Shown here piece after piece: positions 33,192 through 40,940 of a stretch of 64,000 nucleotides of DNA. How positions within the stretch are numbered: the first letter of the stretch is position 1; each line of letters starts with the position of its first letter. The notes under the pieces are model-generated. The model was given only the letters and a program-made list of their open reading frames with translations, had not been told where the DNA came from and did no database searches. Position numbers and translations under genes: made by a program. Where the stretch lies: positions 44,264 through 108,263 of the forward strand of contig JBNGCX010000002.1 of the NCBI GenBank assembly GCA_049974865.1. Reading direction: 5' to 3'. This stretch comes from JAGSOU01 sp049974865 (GTDB lineage: Bacteria; Pseudomonadota; Alphaproteobacteria; Rhodobacterales; Rhodobacteraceae).

Positions 33192-33836
33192 TCAGGCTTG
33201 GGCCGCGTCGGGCTGTTTCTCGGGGGCGGCCTCGGCAAAGGCCGGCAGGGCCGCGCATCGGGTCTCGATCTCGCAGAGGCGGCCAAAGGGTGCAAGCTCC
33301 AGCCCCCAGCGATGGGCATTATACATCTGGGCGACCAGGCAGATATCGGCGAGGCCGGGCGCATCGCCGAAGGCGAAGGGCGTGTCGAGGCGGATCATCG
33401 CCTGCAGCGCGTCGAAGCCCCTGGCCATCCAGTGCCGCATCCATGCGGCCTTGTCCTCGGGCGTGGCGCCGAAGGTCTCGCCCAGGTGCTGGACCACGCG
33501 CAGGTTATTCACGGGGTGGATGTCCATGGCCACCAGATGGGCGGCGGCCAGCACATGCGCGCGGGCCACCGGATCGGCGGGCAGGAGGGCCGGCTCGGGC
33601 CGCACCGCCTCAAGGTAGTCGATGATGGCCAGCGACTGGGTCAGCGGCGTGCCGTCGTCGAGCACCAGCGTCGGCACCAGATGGGCGGGGTTCAGCGCCA
33701 CGTAGCGCGGCGCGTGCTGCTGCCCGCCATCCGCGACCAGGTTCACCGGCACCATCTCGGCGGCGATCCCCTTGAGGTTCAGCGCGATCCGCACGCGGTA
33801 GGCGGCGGTCGAGCGCCAGTAGGTGTAGAGTTTCAT
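33192..33836 (-). CDS. maiA: Maleylacetoacetate isomerase (zeta-class GST)
   Basis: This 214-residue zeta-class glutathione S-transferase isomerises maleylacetoacetate to fumarylacetoacetate using glutathione. The N-terminal thioredoxin-like domain has YTYWRSTAAYRVRIALNLKG, where the SxxxxR active-site serine region (Ser-Thr-Ala-Ala-Tyr-Arg) is diagnostic, then NPAHLVPTLVLDDG and TQSLAIIDYLE. The helical C-terminal domain includes DIHPVNNLRVVQHLG and the GDAPGLADICLVAQMYNA block. The length is typical. ATG 33836 has GAGGGG just upstream. It lies between the MBL hydrolase and fahA. Confidence 0.95.
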   Translation of the reverse strand: MKLYTYWRSTAAYRVRIALNLKGIAAEMVPVNLVADGGQQHAPRYVALNPAHLVPTLVLDDGTPLTQSLAIIDYLEAVRPEPALLPADPVARAHVLAAAHLVAMDIHPVNNLRVVQHLGETFGATPEDKAAWMRHWMARGFDALQAMIRLDTPFAFGDAPGLADICLVAQMYNAHRWGLELAPFGRLCEIETRCAALPAFAEAAPEKQPDAAQA

Positions 33837-33846
33837 TTGCGGCCCC

Positions 33847-34698
33847 TCAGAATTCGATGACCATGCCGTCCCGCCCGAGATGGAGCGGGCCGGACCAGTG
33901 CGGCGCGACCTCCGCCTGCCAGTGGTCCTCGGTGAAATCCGGGTCGTCATTGGGGATCAGGTGGTTTAGCGCCAGCGCGCCGACGCCCGCCTGCGCGGCC
34001 ATCCGGCCGGCGTCGCCCGCAGGCGTATGGCTGCGCAGAAGGTGCGCCTTCAGCCGGTCGTCGCCATTGCCCACACGGGCGCAGAGCGCATCGACCCCTT
34101 CCAGCAGCATCGCCTCATGCACCAGAAGGTCGGCGCCCTTGGCGAACGCGACCATCCCGGCCATGGGCGCGGTGTCGCCGGAGAAGACCACCGCCTTCCC
34201 CTCGCCTTCGAAGCGGAGGGCGAAGCTGTCCTCGATGGGCGGGTGCACGTTGCGCATGGCCCGCAGGCGCAGCCCGTCCTCGTCCAGCACATCGCCCTCG
34301 CGCAACTCCTGCAGCTCCACCATCCGGCGGATGTCGGGCCGCCCCTCGTCGGCGATGCGCAGCTCGATGTCGAAATCCATCGAGGCCCAGAACCCGTCGA
34401 AATAGGCGGCCAGCCCCGCGGGGCCGATTACCCGGACGGGGCGTTTCAGCCCCGCCGTCCAGGCGGTGTGCAGAAGCGGACCAAGTTCCAGGTAATGGTC
34501 CGAATGCAGATGGGTGACGACGATCAGGTCCAGTTCATGCAGCCCGATCCCCTGCCCGATCACGCCCCGCGACGCGCCCAGCCCGGCATCGACCAGCACG
34601 GCCTTGCCGCCTAGCCGAAGCAGGTGCGACGTGGGCATGGAGGAGCCCGGCCGGATGGCCGGGCCGCCCTTGACGCCGAGAAGCGCGACCGAAGGCAT
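33847..34698 (-). CDS. MBL-fold metallo-hydrolase (PhnP/RNase Z-like)
   Basis: This 283-residue metallo-beta-lactamase-fold hydrolase has an intact metal site. HLHSDHYLELGPL supplies the HxHxDH motif at about residue 61, FSGDTAPM supplies the bridging Asp, and LNHLIPND supplies the late His. The insertions match the tRNase Z/arylsulfatase-like branch (PF12706). Such genes often accompany hmgA in Rhodobacterales. A lactonase- or esterase-like role on an aromatic breakdown product is possible but unproven. The ATG at 34698 overlaps the hmgA stop (TAATG), so translation is coupled. In contrast to the other MBL protein of this operon (30721-31671), nothing in its active site is missing. Confidence 0.82.
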   Translation of the reverse strand: MPSVALLGVKGGPAIRPGSSMPTSHLLRLGGKAVLVDAGLGASRGVIGQGIGLHELDLIVVTHLHSDHYLELGPLLHTAWTAGLKRPVRVIGPAGLAAYFDGFWASMDFDIELRIADEGRPDIRRMVELQELREGDVLDEDGLRLRAMRNVHPPIEDSFALRFEGEGKAVVFSGDTAPMAGMVAFAKGADLLVHEAMLLEGVDALCARVGNGDDRLKAHLLRSHTPAGDAGRMAAQAGVGALALNHLIPNDDPDFTEDHWQAEVAPHWSGPLHLGRDGMVIEF

Positions 34699-36056
34699 TA
34701 CGACCAGTCGCCCTCGGGCGTGCCGTCGAAGCGCTTCTTCAGGCCCTTCCAGCAGTCCTTGTAGGTGTCCTGCAGCGGCGCCTCGTTCGCGGCGAAGGCC
34801 GTCAGGTGCTGCGGGAAGCGGGTCTCGAACATGAAGGACATGGTGTTGTCCAGGAAGTTCGGCACCATCGGCTCGTTCGAGGCACCCTCGAAGGCGTCCA
34901 CGTCGGGGCCGTGCGGCAGCATCATGTTGTGCAGCGACAGGCCGCCGGGGACGAAGCCCTCGGGCTTGGCGTCGTAGATGCCGTAGATGTTGCCCATCAT
35001 CTCGGACATGATGTTCTTGTGATACCACGGCGGGCGGAAGGTGTTTTCCGCCACCATCCAGCGTTCGCGGAACAGCACGAAGTCGATATTCGCGGTGCCC
35101 GGCACGCCCGACGGCGCGGTCAGCACGGTGAAGATCGACGGGTCGGGATGGTCGAACAGGATCGCGCCGACGGGGCTGAAGCTGCGCAGGTCGTATTTGC
35201 AGGGCGCGTAGTTGCCGTGCCAGGCCACGATGTCCAGCGGCGAATGGTCGATGAAGGTCTCGTGGAACTGGCCGCACCATTTCATCACCACGCGGCTGTC
35301 GGCGTCGCGGTCCTCGTAGGCGGCGACCGGCGTCTTGAAGTCGCGCGGGTTGGCCAGGCAGTTGGCGCCGATCGGCCCGCGCGAGGGCAGGTCGAATTTC
35401 TGGCCGTAGTTTTCACAGACGAAGCCGCGGGCGGGACCCTCCAGCACCTCGACGCGATAGACCATGCCGCGGGGCAGGATGGCGATTTCCTTGGGCTCCA
35501 GGTCGATGATGCCCAGCTCGGTGGCGAAGCGCAGGCGGCCCTCCTGCGGGACGACCAGCAACTCGCTGTCGGCGGAGTAGAAATACTCGTCCTCCATCGA
35601 GGCGGTGACCAGATAGATATGCGCGGCCATGCCCACCTGGGTGTTCACGTCGCCGGCAGTGGTCATGGTGTGCATGCCGGTGACCCAGGTCAGCTTGTCC
35701 TCGGTATGCGGCACCGGGTCCCAGCGGTACTGGCCCAGGCTGATCACGTCGGGGTCCACATGCGGCGCCGATTTCCAGTAGGGCACGTCGATCTTGGTGA
35801 AGCGGCCGGTATGCTTGACCGAGGGGCGGATGCGGTAGCACCAGGTCCGCTCGTTCTGGCCGCGCGGCGCGGTGAAGGCGGTCCCTGAAAGCTGCTCGGC
35901 ATAGAGGCCATAGGCGCATTTCTGCGGGCTGTTCATGCCCTGCGGCAGCGCGCCGGGCAGCGCCTCGGTCTCGAAGTCATTGCCGAAGCCGGGCATGTAG
36001 CCCGTCGCCAGCTTCACGTCTTTCATGGTGGTGTTGGCTTGGATATGTCCGTCCAT
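34698..36056 (-). CDS. hmgA: Homogentisate 1,2-dioxygenase
   Basis: This 452-residue cytoplasmic non-haem iron enzyme opens the ring of homogentisate to give maleylacetoacetate. The start TGYMPGFGNDFETEALPGAL is diagnostic of the family. The cupin core carries ARGFVCENYGQKFDLPSRGP and the iron-ligand region with WHGNYAPCKYDL. The C-terminal PPWYHKNIMSEMMGNIYG holds the conserved His and Glu ligands. The length is usual for the family. ATG 36056 has GGGAGG 6 bases upstream, and further N-terminal open frame is non-coding. It is the first gene of the catabolic operon and diverges from the MarR-type regulator gene across an operator-like inverted repeat. Confidence 0.97.
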   Translation of the reverse strand: MDGHIQANTTMKDVKLATGYMPGFGNDFETEALPGALPQGMNSPQKCAYGLYAEQLSGTAFTAPRGQNERTWCYRIRPSVKHTGRFTKIDVPYWKSAPHVDPDVISLGQYRWDPVPHTEDKLTWVTGMHTMTTAGDVNTQVGMAAHIYLVTASMEDEYFYSADSELLVVPQEGRLRFATELGIIDLEPKEIAILPRGMVYRVEVLEGPARGFVCENYGQKFDLPSRGPIGANCLANPRDFKTPVAAYEDRDADSRVVMKWCGQFHETFIDHSPLDIVAWHGNYAPCKYDLRSFSPVGAILFDHPDPSIFTVLTAPSGVPGTANIDFVLFRERWMVAENTFRPPWYHKNIMSEMMGNIYGIYDAKPEGFVPGGLSLHNMMLPHGPDVDAFEGASNEPMVPNFLDNTMSFMFETRFPQHLTAFAANEAPLQDTYKDCWKGLKKRFDGTPEGDWS

Positions 36057-36096
36057 CACAGGCCTCCCTCGGATTCGACAGCACGTTGGCGGCGTG

Positions 36097-36142
36097 ATAA
36101 TAGTTTCATTTGCAACAATCAAGAGATAGTTGCATCCGAAAC
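36097..36142. promoter_or_regulatory. Operator-like inverted repeat and hmgA promoter
   Basis: Two 14-base arms, GTTTCATTTGCAAC (36103-36116) and GTTGCATCCGAAAC (36129-36142), form an inverted repeat with ten of fourteen positions matching. They are separated by 12 bases. Each arm is itself a partial palindrome of the TTKCA-TGMAA type expected for a MarR dimer. On the reverse strand a TATTAT hexamer (36097-36102) abuts the first arm. If it is the -10 of hmgA, the repeat covers the promoter spacer and -35 region. Binding by the divergent MarR protein would then block hmgA transcription. Binding and repression are inference; the repeat itself is directly visible. Confidence 0.7.
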
Positions 36143-36179
36143 AGTTGCCTTTGTCCCCGGCCCCGACTAGGACGCTGAC

Positions 36180-36674
36180 ATGGTAAGCCGCGATTTCGAC
36201 CTCGAGACCTTTCTGCCCTTCCTGCTGAACCAGGCAGCGGAGACCACCAGCCACGGCTTCGCCGAGATCTACCAGAACCGCTATGGCATGACCCGCGGGC
36301 AATGGCGGGTGATGGCCAATCTGGGCCGCTTCGGCCCGATGACCGCGACCGAGATCTGCCGCCGCGGCCAGCTTGAGAAGACCAAGGTCTCGCGCGCGGT
36401 GCATGCGCTGGAGAAAAAGGACTGGCTGAGCCGCAAGAGCCTCGAGACCGACCGGCGCAGCGAATGCCTGTCGCTGACCGAGGCGGGACGCGCCGTCTTC
36501 GAGGATATGGGCCAGGCCGCGCTGGACTATGACCGCGCCCTGCGCGCGCGGCTGGGCGATGCCGCCGTCGAAGAGGCGATTGCGCTGCTGCGCCGGCTGG
36601 GCCCCGAGGGCCTGGGGGAGAACCCGGTGACCATCGCCTGCCAGGAGCCCGGCCCGGCCAACGGCGGGCGCTGA
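36180..36674 (+). CDS. MarR-family transcriptional regulator, probable hmg operon repressor
   Basis: This 164-residue winged-helix regulator has the MarR layout. N-terminal dimer helix sequence includes FLPFLLNQAAETTSHG. The recognition region includes TATEICRRGQLEKTKVSRAV, and the wing is KSLETDRRSECLSLTEAG, which contains the family D-x-R motif. It should bind an aromatic ligand and release DNA. It is transcribed divergently from hmgA with 123 bases between them. The paired inverted repeat in that gap is the obvious operator and would also allow autoregulation. The gene ends 50 bases before an FNR box that belongs to phaC. Confidence 0.88.
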   Translation: MVSRDFDLETFLPFLLNQAAETTSHGFAEIYQNRYGMTRGQWRVMANLGRFGPMTATEICRRGQLEKTKVSRAVHALEKKDWLSRKSLETDRRSECLSLTEAGRAVFEDMGQAALDYDRALRARLGDAAVEEAIALLRRLGPEGLGENPVTIACQEPGPANGGR

Positions 36675-36733
36675 GCGAAGGGCGCCGCGCAACCCGGGCG
36701 CCACAAAAACGTCACGCAACTGTGCGACTGCCA

Positions 36734-36775
36734 TTGATCTGCATCAACGGAAAGGGCGGCGGCGCCCGCTATTTT
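36734..36775 (+). promoter_or_regulatory. FNR-type box and promoter of phaC
   Basis: TTGATCTGCATCAA at 36734-36747 is a perfect match to the FNR/FnrL consensus TTGAT-N4-ATCAA. A TATTTT hexamer lies at 36770-36775. If that is the -10, with a start site about seven bases further on, the box centre (36740.5) falls at about -41.5, the position of class II FNR-activated promoters. The phaC ATG follows at 36825. Activation at low oxygen is inferred from this geometry. Confidence 0.75.
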
Positions 36776-36824
36776 GCACCCGCAGAAACAGCGTGCTCGA
36801 CGGGCCGCCGGGAAAGGGATGACC

Positions 36825-38588
36825 ATGACCCACTCTCCGCAGAACGGAACGAAGGGGCCGATCGGCCACGGTGCCTTCCGCGCCATGGACCGCATGCGCC
36901 AGGCCATGACCTCAGAATTGACCGGGGGGATCTCGCCCATCGCGCTGTCGCTGGCCTATGCGGACTGGACCATGCACCTCGCCAGCTCGCCCGGCCGGAT
37001 GCTGGAACTGGCCCAGAACGCCGCGAACCGGACCGGCGAAGCGGCGATGAGCCAGTTCAATGCGCAATTCGTGGACAAGGACACGCCGCCGGCCGTCGCC
37101 CCCGGCCCGCATGATCACCGCTTCCGCGGCGCGGAGTGGGACAAGCAGCCTTTCCGCTGCTACGCCGAGGCCTTCCTGCTGATCGAGGAGCTGGTGGAAA
37201 AGGCCGCGCGCGGCGTGCCCGGCGTCTCCCCCCACCACGAGGACGTGGTGTCCTTCGCCACGCGGCAGTTCCTCGATGTCTTCTCGCCCTCAAACCTGCC
37301 CTTCGCCAATCCCGCCGTATTGAAAAAGACGATGGAGACCGGCGGGCAGAACTTCGCCAAGGGGCTCCAGAACTGGTGGGACGACGTCAGCCGCGCCGTC
37401 GCCGGCCGTCCGCCGGCGGGCGCCGAGGACTACGTGGTGGGCCGGAACGTGGCGGCGACCCCCGGCCGCGTCGTCTATCGCAACCACCTGATGGAACTGA
37501 TCCAGTACGAGCCCACCACCGAGACCGTGAAGGAAGAGCCGATCCTGATCGTCCCGGCCTGGATCATGAAATACTACATTCTGGATCTCGAGCCGCAGAA
37601 CTCGCTGGTTCGTTTCCTGGTCGACAAGGGCCACACGGTCTTCGTGATCTCCTGGCGCAACCCCACCGCCGAGGACCGCGACCTCGAACTCGACGACTAC
37701 CGCCGCCTCGGCGTGATGAAGGCGATCGACGCGATCGGGCGCATCCTGCCCGACACCCGGATCCACGCCACCGGCTATTGCCTGGGCGGGACGCTGCTGT
37801 CGATCGCCGCCGCCGCCATGGCGCGCCAGCAGGACGACCGGCTGGCCTCGGTCACTCTGCTGGCCGCGCAGACCGATTTCACCGAGCCGGGAGAACTGGC
37901 GCTGTTCATCGACCACAGCCAGATGGAATTTCTCGAAAGCGTGATGTGGAGCCACGGCTACCTCTCGGACGGGCAGATGTCGGGGGCGTTTCAGCTCCTG
38001 CGTTCCAACGACCTGGTGTGGTCGCGGCTGGTGCACGACTACATGATGGGCGAGCGCACGCCGGTGAACGCGCTGATGGCGTGGAACGCCGACACCACGC
38101 GCATGCCCTTCAGGATGCATTCGCAATACCTGCGGCAGCTCTACCTGGACAACGACCTCGCCGCCGGGCGGCTGATGGTCGACAACCACCCCGTTGCGCT
38201 GCAGAACATCCGGGCACCGCTCTTCGTGGTGGGCACCGAAAGCGACCATGTCGCGCCCTGGACCTCGGTATTCAAAATCCACCAGCTCGTGGACACCAAC
38301 GTGACCTTCGTGCTGACCAGCCGGGGGCACAATGCCGGCATCGTCTCCGAACCCGGCCATCCCGGCCGCCATTACCGCATCACCCACAAGCGCGCCGATT
38401 CCCCCTGCATCGGGCACGAGGAATGGCTGCGCCATACCGACCCGGTCGAGGGCTCGTGGTGGGCGGCCTGGAACGACTGGCTGGACACCATTTCGGGCGA
38501 CGAGATGACCCCGCCGCCGATGGGGGCCGCGGACAAGGGCTATCCGCCCTTGGAGGATGCGCCGGGCACCTACGTGTTCCAGCGCTGA
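36825..38588 (+). CDS. phaC: Class I poly(3-hydroxyalkanoate) synthase
   Basis: This 587-residue synthase polymerises 3-hydroxyacyl-CoA into storage granules. The N-terminal PhaC_N domain (FSPSNLPFANPAVLKKTMET) is followed by an alpha/beta-hydrolase core with the lipase-like box GYCLGG. The catalytic Cys is residue 319, the Asp is residue 474 (ESDHVAPW) and the His is residue 502 (SRGHNAGIV). The length fits class I enzymes that work without PhaE or PhaR subunits. I prefer ATG 36825 because GGAAAGGG lies 6 bases upstream; ATG 36819 is also in frame. No phaZ, phaP or phaR gene lies next to it, so it is an isolated synthase gene here. A hairpin at 38621-38644 may end its transcript. Confidence 0.95.
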   Translation: MTHSPQNGTKGPIGHGAFRAMDRMRQAMTSELTGGISPIALSLAYADWTMHLASSPGRMLELAQNAANRTGEAAMSQFNAQFVDKDTPPAVAPGPHDHRFRGAEWDKQPFRCYAEAFLLIEELVEKAARGVPGVSPHHEDVVSFATRQFLDVFSPSNLPFANPAVLKKTMETGGQNFAKGLQNWWDDVSRAVAGRPPAGAEDYVVGRNVAATPGRVVYRNHLMELIQYEPTTETVKEEPILIVPAWIMKYYILDLEPQNSLVRFLVDKGHTVFVISWRNPTAEDRDLELDDYRRLGVMKAIDAIGRILPDTRIHATGYCLGGTLLSIAAAAMARQQDDRLASVTLLAAQTDFTEPGELALFIDHSQMEFLESVMWSHGYLSDGQMSGAFQLLRSNDLVWSRLVHDYMMGERTPVNALMAWNADTTRMPFRMHSQYLRQLYLDNDLAAGRLMVDNHPVALQNIRAPLFVVGTESDHVAPWTSVFKIHQLVDTNVTFVLTSRGHNAGIVSEPGHPGRHYRITHKRADSPCIGHEEWLRHTDPVEGSWWAAWNDWLDTISGDEMTPPPMGAADKGYPPLEDAPGTYVFQR

Positions 38589-38620
38589 GCCGCGGTCCCG
38601 CAACTGTGGCCGCAGGGGAA

Positions 38621-38644
38621 CGGGCGGCGTTTCTTCGCCGCCCG
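38621..38644 (+). terminator. Hairpin after phaC, possible terminator
   Basis: CGGGCGGCG and CGCCGCCCG form a perfect nine-base stem around a TTTCTT loop, 33 bases after the phaC stop. No T-tract follows, so a classical rho-independent terminator is uncertain; it may instead stabilise the 3' end of the transcript. Confidence 0.45.
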
Positions 38645-38716
38645 CGGAACGAAAGGGTGCCAAGGCGGGCGCCCGGCGCCTAGGATGTCCGCAAGCACAG
38701 CAGGAGAGGTCGCGCC

Positions 38717-39493
38717 ATGCCCCACCCGCCGCTGATCGTGTTCACCGATCTCGACGGCACGTTGCTGGACCACGACAGCTACAGCCCCGCGGCGGCGGCG
38801 CCCGCGCTGGCGCGGCTGCGCGCCGCGGGTGTGCCGGTGGTGCTGGCCTCCTCGAAAACCGCGGCCGAGATCGCGCCCCTTCGCGCCGCCCTGGGCTTTG
38901 CCGCTGTGCCCGCAATCGTTGAAAACGGCGCCGGCCTGCTGGAGCCGGGCGCGGACTGCCCGCCCGGCGGGCAATACGACGCGCTGCGCGGGACGCTGAG
39001 GGCGCTTCCCGCGGATCTGCGCGCTGGCTTCGTCGGGTTCGCCGACTGGGGCCCCGAGGGCATCGCCGAGCATACCGGCCTGCCCCCCGAAGAGGCCGCC
39101 CGCGCCGCCCGGCGGCAGTTCTCGGAACCCGGCCTCTGGACCGGCAGCGCCGCCGGCAAGGCGCGGTTTCTCGAGGCGCTGGCGGCCCGCGGCATCGCCG
39201 CGCGCGAGGGCGGGCGCTTCCTGACGCTCAGCTTCGGCGGCACCAAGGCCGGGCGGATGGACGATATCCTGGCCCGCTATGGCCGCCCCTTCAGCGTGGC
39301 GCTGGGCGACGCCCCCAACGACGTGGAGATGCTGGAGCGCGCCGATCTCGGCATCGTGGTCGCCAACCCGCACCGCGCGCCCCTGCCGCCGCTCGGCGGC
39401 GAGGCGGAGGGCCGCATTCGCCGCACCACCCTGGCGGGCCCCGCGGGTTGGAACGCGGCCATTCTGCAGGTTATGGTTGAACGAGGTCTATAG
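38717..39493 (+). CDS. HAD-IIB phosphatase, glucosyl/mannosyl-3-phosphoglycerate phosphatase-like
   Basis: This 258-residue HAD-superfamily phosphatase of type IIB has LIVFTDLDGTLLDHD (catalytic DxD), motif II VVLASSKTAAE and a late FSVALGDAPNDVEMLE (motif IV, GDxxND). This is the pattern of MpgP/YedP proteins. It should remove the phosphate from a glycosyl-3-phosphoglycerate, giving glucosyl- or mannosylglycerate. The assignment to a glucosyl substrate rests on the next gene (a GpgS-like synthase) and on the nearby glucosylglycerate-phosphorylase-like gene. It lies 20 bases upstream of the synthase on the same strand, so the two biosynthetic steps form one unit. Confidence 0.85.
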   Translation: MPHPPLIVFTDLDGTLLDHDSYSPAAAAPALARLRAAGVPVVLASSKTAAEIAPLRAALGFAAVPAIVENGAGLLEPGADCPPGGQYDALRGTLRALPADLRAGFVGFADWGPEGIAEHTGLPPEEAARAARRQFSEPGLWTGSAAGKARFLEALAARGIAAREGGRFLTLSFGGTKAGRMDDILARYGRPFSVALGDAPNDVEMLERADLGIVVANPHRAPLPPLGGEAEGRIRRTTLAGPAGWNAAILQVMVERGL

Positions 39494-39513
39494 GGACACG
39501 GGGAGGACCGCGC

Positions 39514-40734
39514 GTGGCAGACTTTCATCAGAACGGGAACGTGGCGACGCTGCACAACCTGCGCACCACGACCCCCGAGGCCCTCGCCCGCGAGCTCGAG
39601 ACCTACGCCCAGACCCGCAAGATCAACCTGATCCTGCCCTCTCTGTTCTCTGAACTGGAAGGCCCGGCGCTGCCGCATATCCTGGACGAGCTGTCCAAGG
39701 TCAGGTTTCTCAACCGGATCGTCATCGGCCTCGACCGCGCCGACGAGGAGCAGTACCGCCACGCGATCCAGTTCTTCTCGCGGCTGCCGCAGGAACACGT
39801 GGTGATCTGGAACGACAGCCCGCGGATGCGGACCATCCACCAGCGGCTGGAGGCCCTGGGCCTGCACCCGGGTGAGCCCGGCAAGGGCCGCAACGTCTGG
39901 TTCTGCCTCGGCTATACCCTGGCCAGCAAGGACAGCGCGGTCGTGGCGCTGCACGATTGCGACATCGTCACCTACAGCCAGGACATGCTGACCCGGCTGG
40001 TCTACCCCGTGGCCAACCCGAACTTTCCCTATCAGCTTGCCAAGGGCTATTACCCGCGCGTCGGCAAGGGCAAGCTGAACGGCCGCGTCACCCGCCTGCT
40101 GGTCAGCCCGATCCTGATCGCGCTGAAAAAGGTGATCGGGGATCGCGATTACCTCGATTACCTGCGCGCCTTCCGCTACCCGCTGTCGGGCGAGTTCGCC
40201 ATGCGCACCGCGCCCCTACCCGACCTGCGCATCCCCTCGGACTGGGGGCTGGAGATCGGGGTGCTGTCCGAGGCCTGGCGCAACTTGGCGCCCGGCTCGG
40301 TCTGCCAGGTGGATATCGCCGACAATTACGACCACAAGCACCAGCCGGTCTCGGAAGAGGATGCCTCGACCGGGCTGTCGCGAATGTCGGTGGACATCTG
40401 CAAGTCGATCTTCCGCAAGCTGGCCGCGGACGGCACGATCTTCACCGACGAGATCTTCCGCACGCTCAAGGCTACCTATTACCGCTGCGCACTGGACCTT
40501 TTGGAAGGATACTACGACGACGCCCGCATGAACGGGCTGCATATCGACCGCCACAAGGAAGAGAAGATGATCGAGCTCTTCGCGCGCAACATCATGCAGG
40601 CTGGCCAGACATATCTGGAGAACCCGGCCGAGACGCCCTTCATCCCCACCTGGAGCCGCGTGCACGCAGCCGACCCGGCGCTGATGATCGACATGCTCCG
40701 CGCGGTGGCGGACGATTACGACGATTACACCTAG
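39514..40734 (+). CDS. Glucosyl-3-phosphoglycerate synthase-like glycosyltransferase
   Basis: This 406-residue GT-A glycosyltransferase resembles GpgS/GT81-type enzymes. It has KINLILPSLFSELEGPALP at the nucleotide site, VVALHDCDIVTYSQDMLTRL with the D-x-D metal motif, and LSGEFAMRTAPLPDLRIPSD followed by WGLEIGVL. The late ADNYDHKHQPVSEEDASTG block is also typical of GpgS. The enzyme would transfer glucose from a nucleotide sugar to 3-phosphoglycerate, and the upstream phosphatase would complete glucosylglycerate synthesis. The protein is cytoplasmic and acidic towards its end (DDYDDYT). A mannosyl donor cannot be excluded by eye, but the linked phosphorylase argues for glucose. Confidence 0.82.
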   Translation: MADFHQNGNVATLHNLRTTTPEALARELETYAQTRKINLILPSLFSELEGPALPHILDELSKVRFLNRIVIGLDRADEEQYRHAIQFFSRLPQEHVVIWNDSPRMRTIHQRLEALGLHPGEPGKGRNVWFCLGYTLASKDSAVVALHDCDIVTYSQDMLTRLVYPVANPNFPYQLAKGYYPRVGKGKLNGRVTRLLVSPILIALKKVIGDRDYLDYLRAFRYPLSGEFAMRTAPLPDLRIPSDWGLEIGVLSEAWRNLAPGSVCQVDIADNYDHKHQPVSEEDASTGLSRMSVDICKSIFRKLAADGTIFTDEIFRTLKATYYRCALDLLEGYYDDARMNGLHIDRHKEEKMIELFARNIMQAGQTYLENPAETPFIPTWSRVHAADPALMIDMLRAVADDYDDYT

Positions 40735-40940
40735 CGGCAGTCCCCCACGCGTGGGGAAGCCAGGCAGCGCCTTTTTCACGGATGGCCACCATGCGGACCT
40801 TCCGGACGCTGGAGCGTCGCACCGATCCGCCCGGAATCGAGCTGAAGGCGCCGGACGAGCGCCGGGCCGGCTTGCGTTGAATGGTCTTGGAAATGCCGAC
40901 TTCAGGGCTCGGGACTGCCACCTCCCGGCGCCCCCAATGC

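Noticed and set aside
40743..40756. Perfect palindrome CCCCACGCGTGGGG between converging genes, considered as a terminator
   Set aside because: The 14-base palindrome has no loop for a hairpin and no T-tract follows. It could mark a bidirectional end of transcription, but the evidence is too thin.
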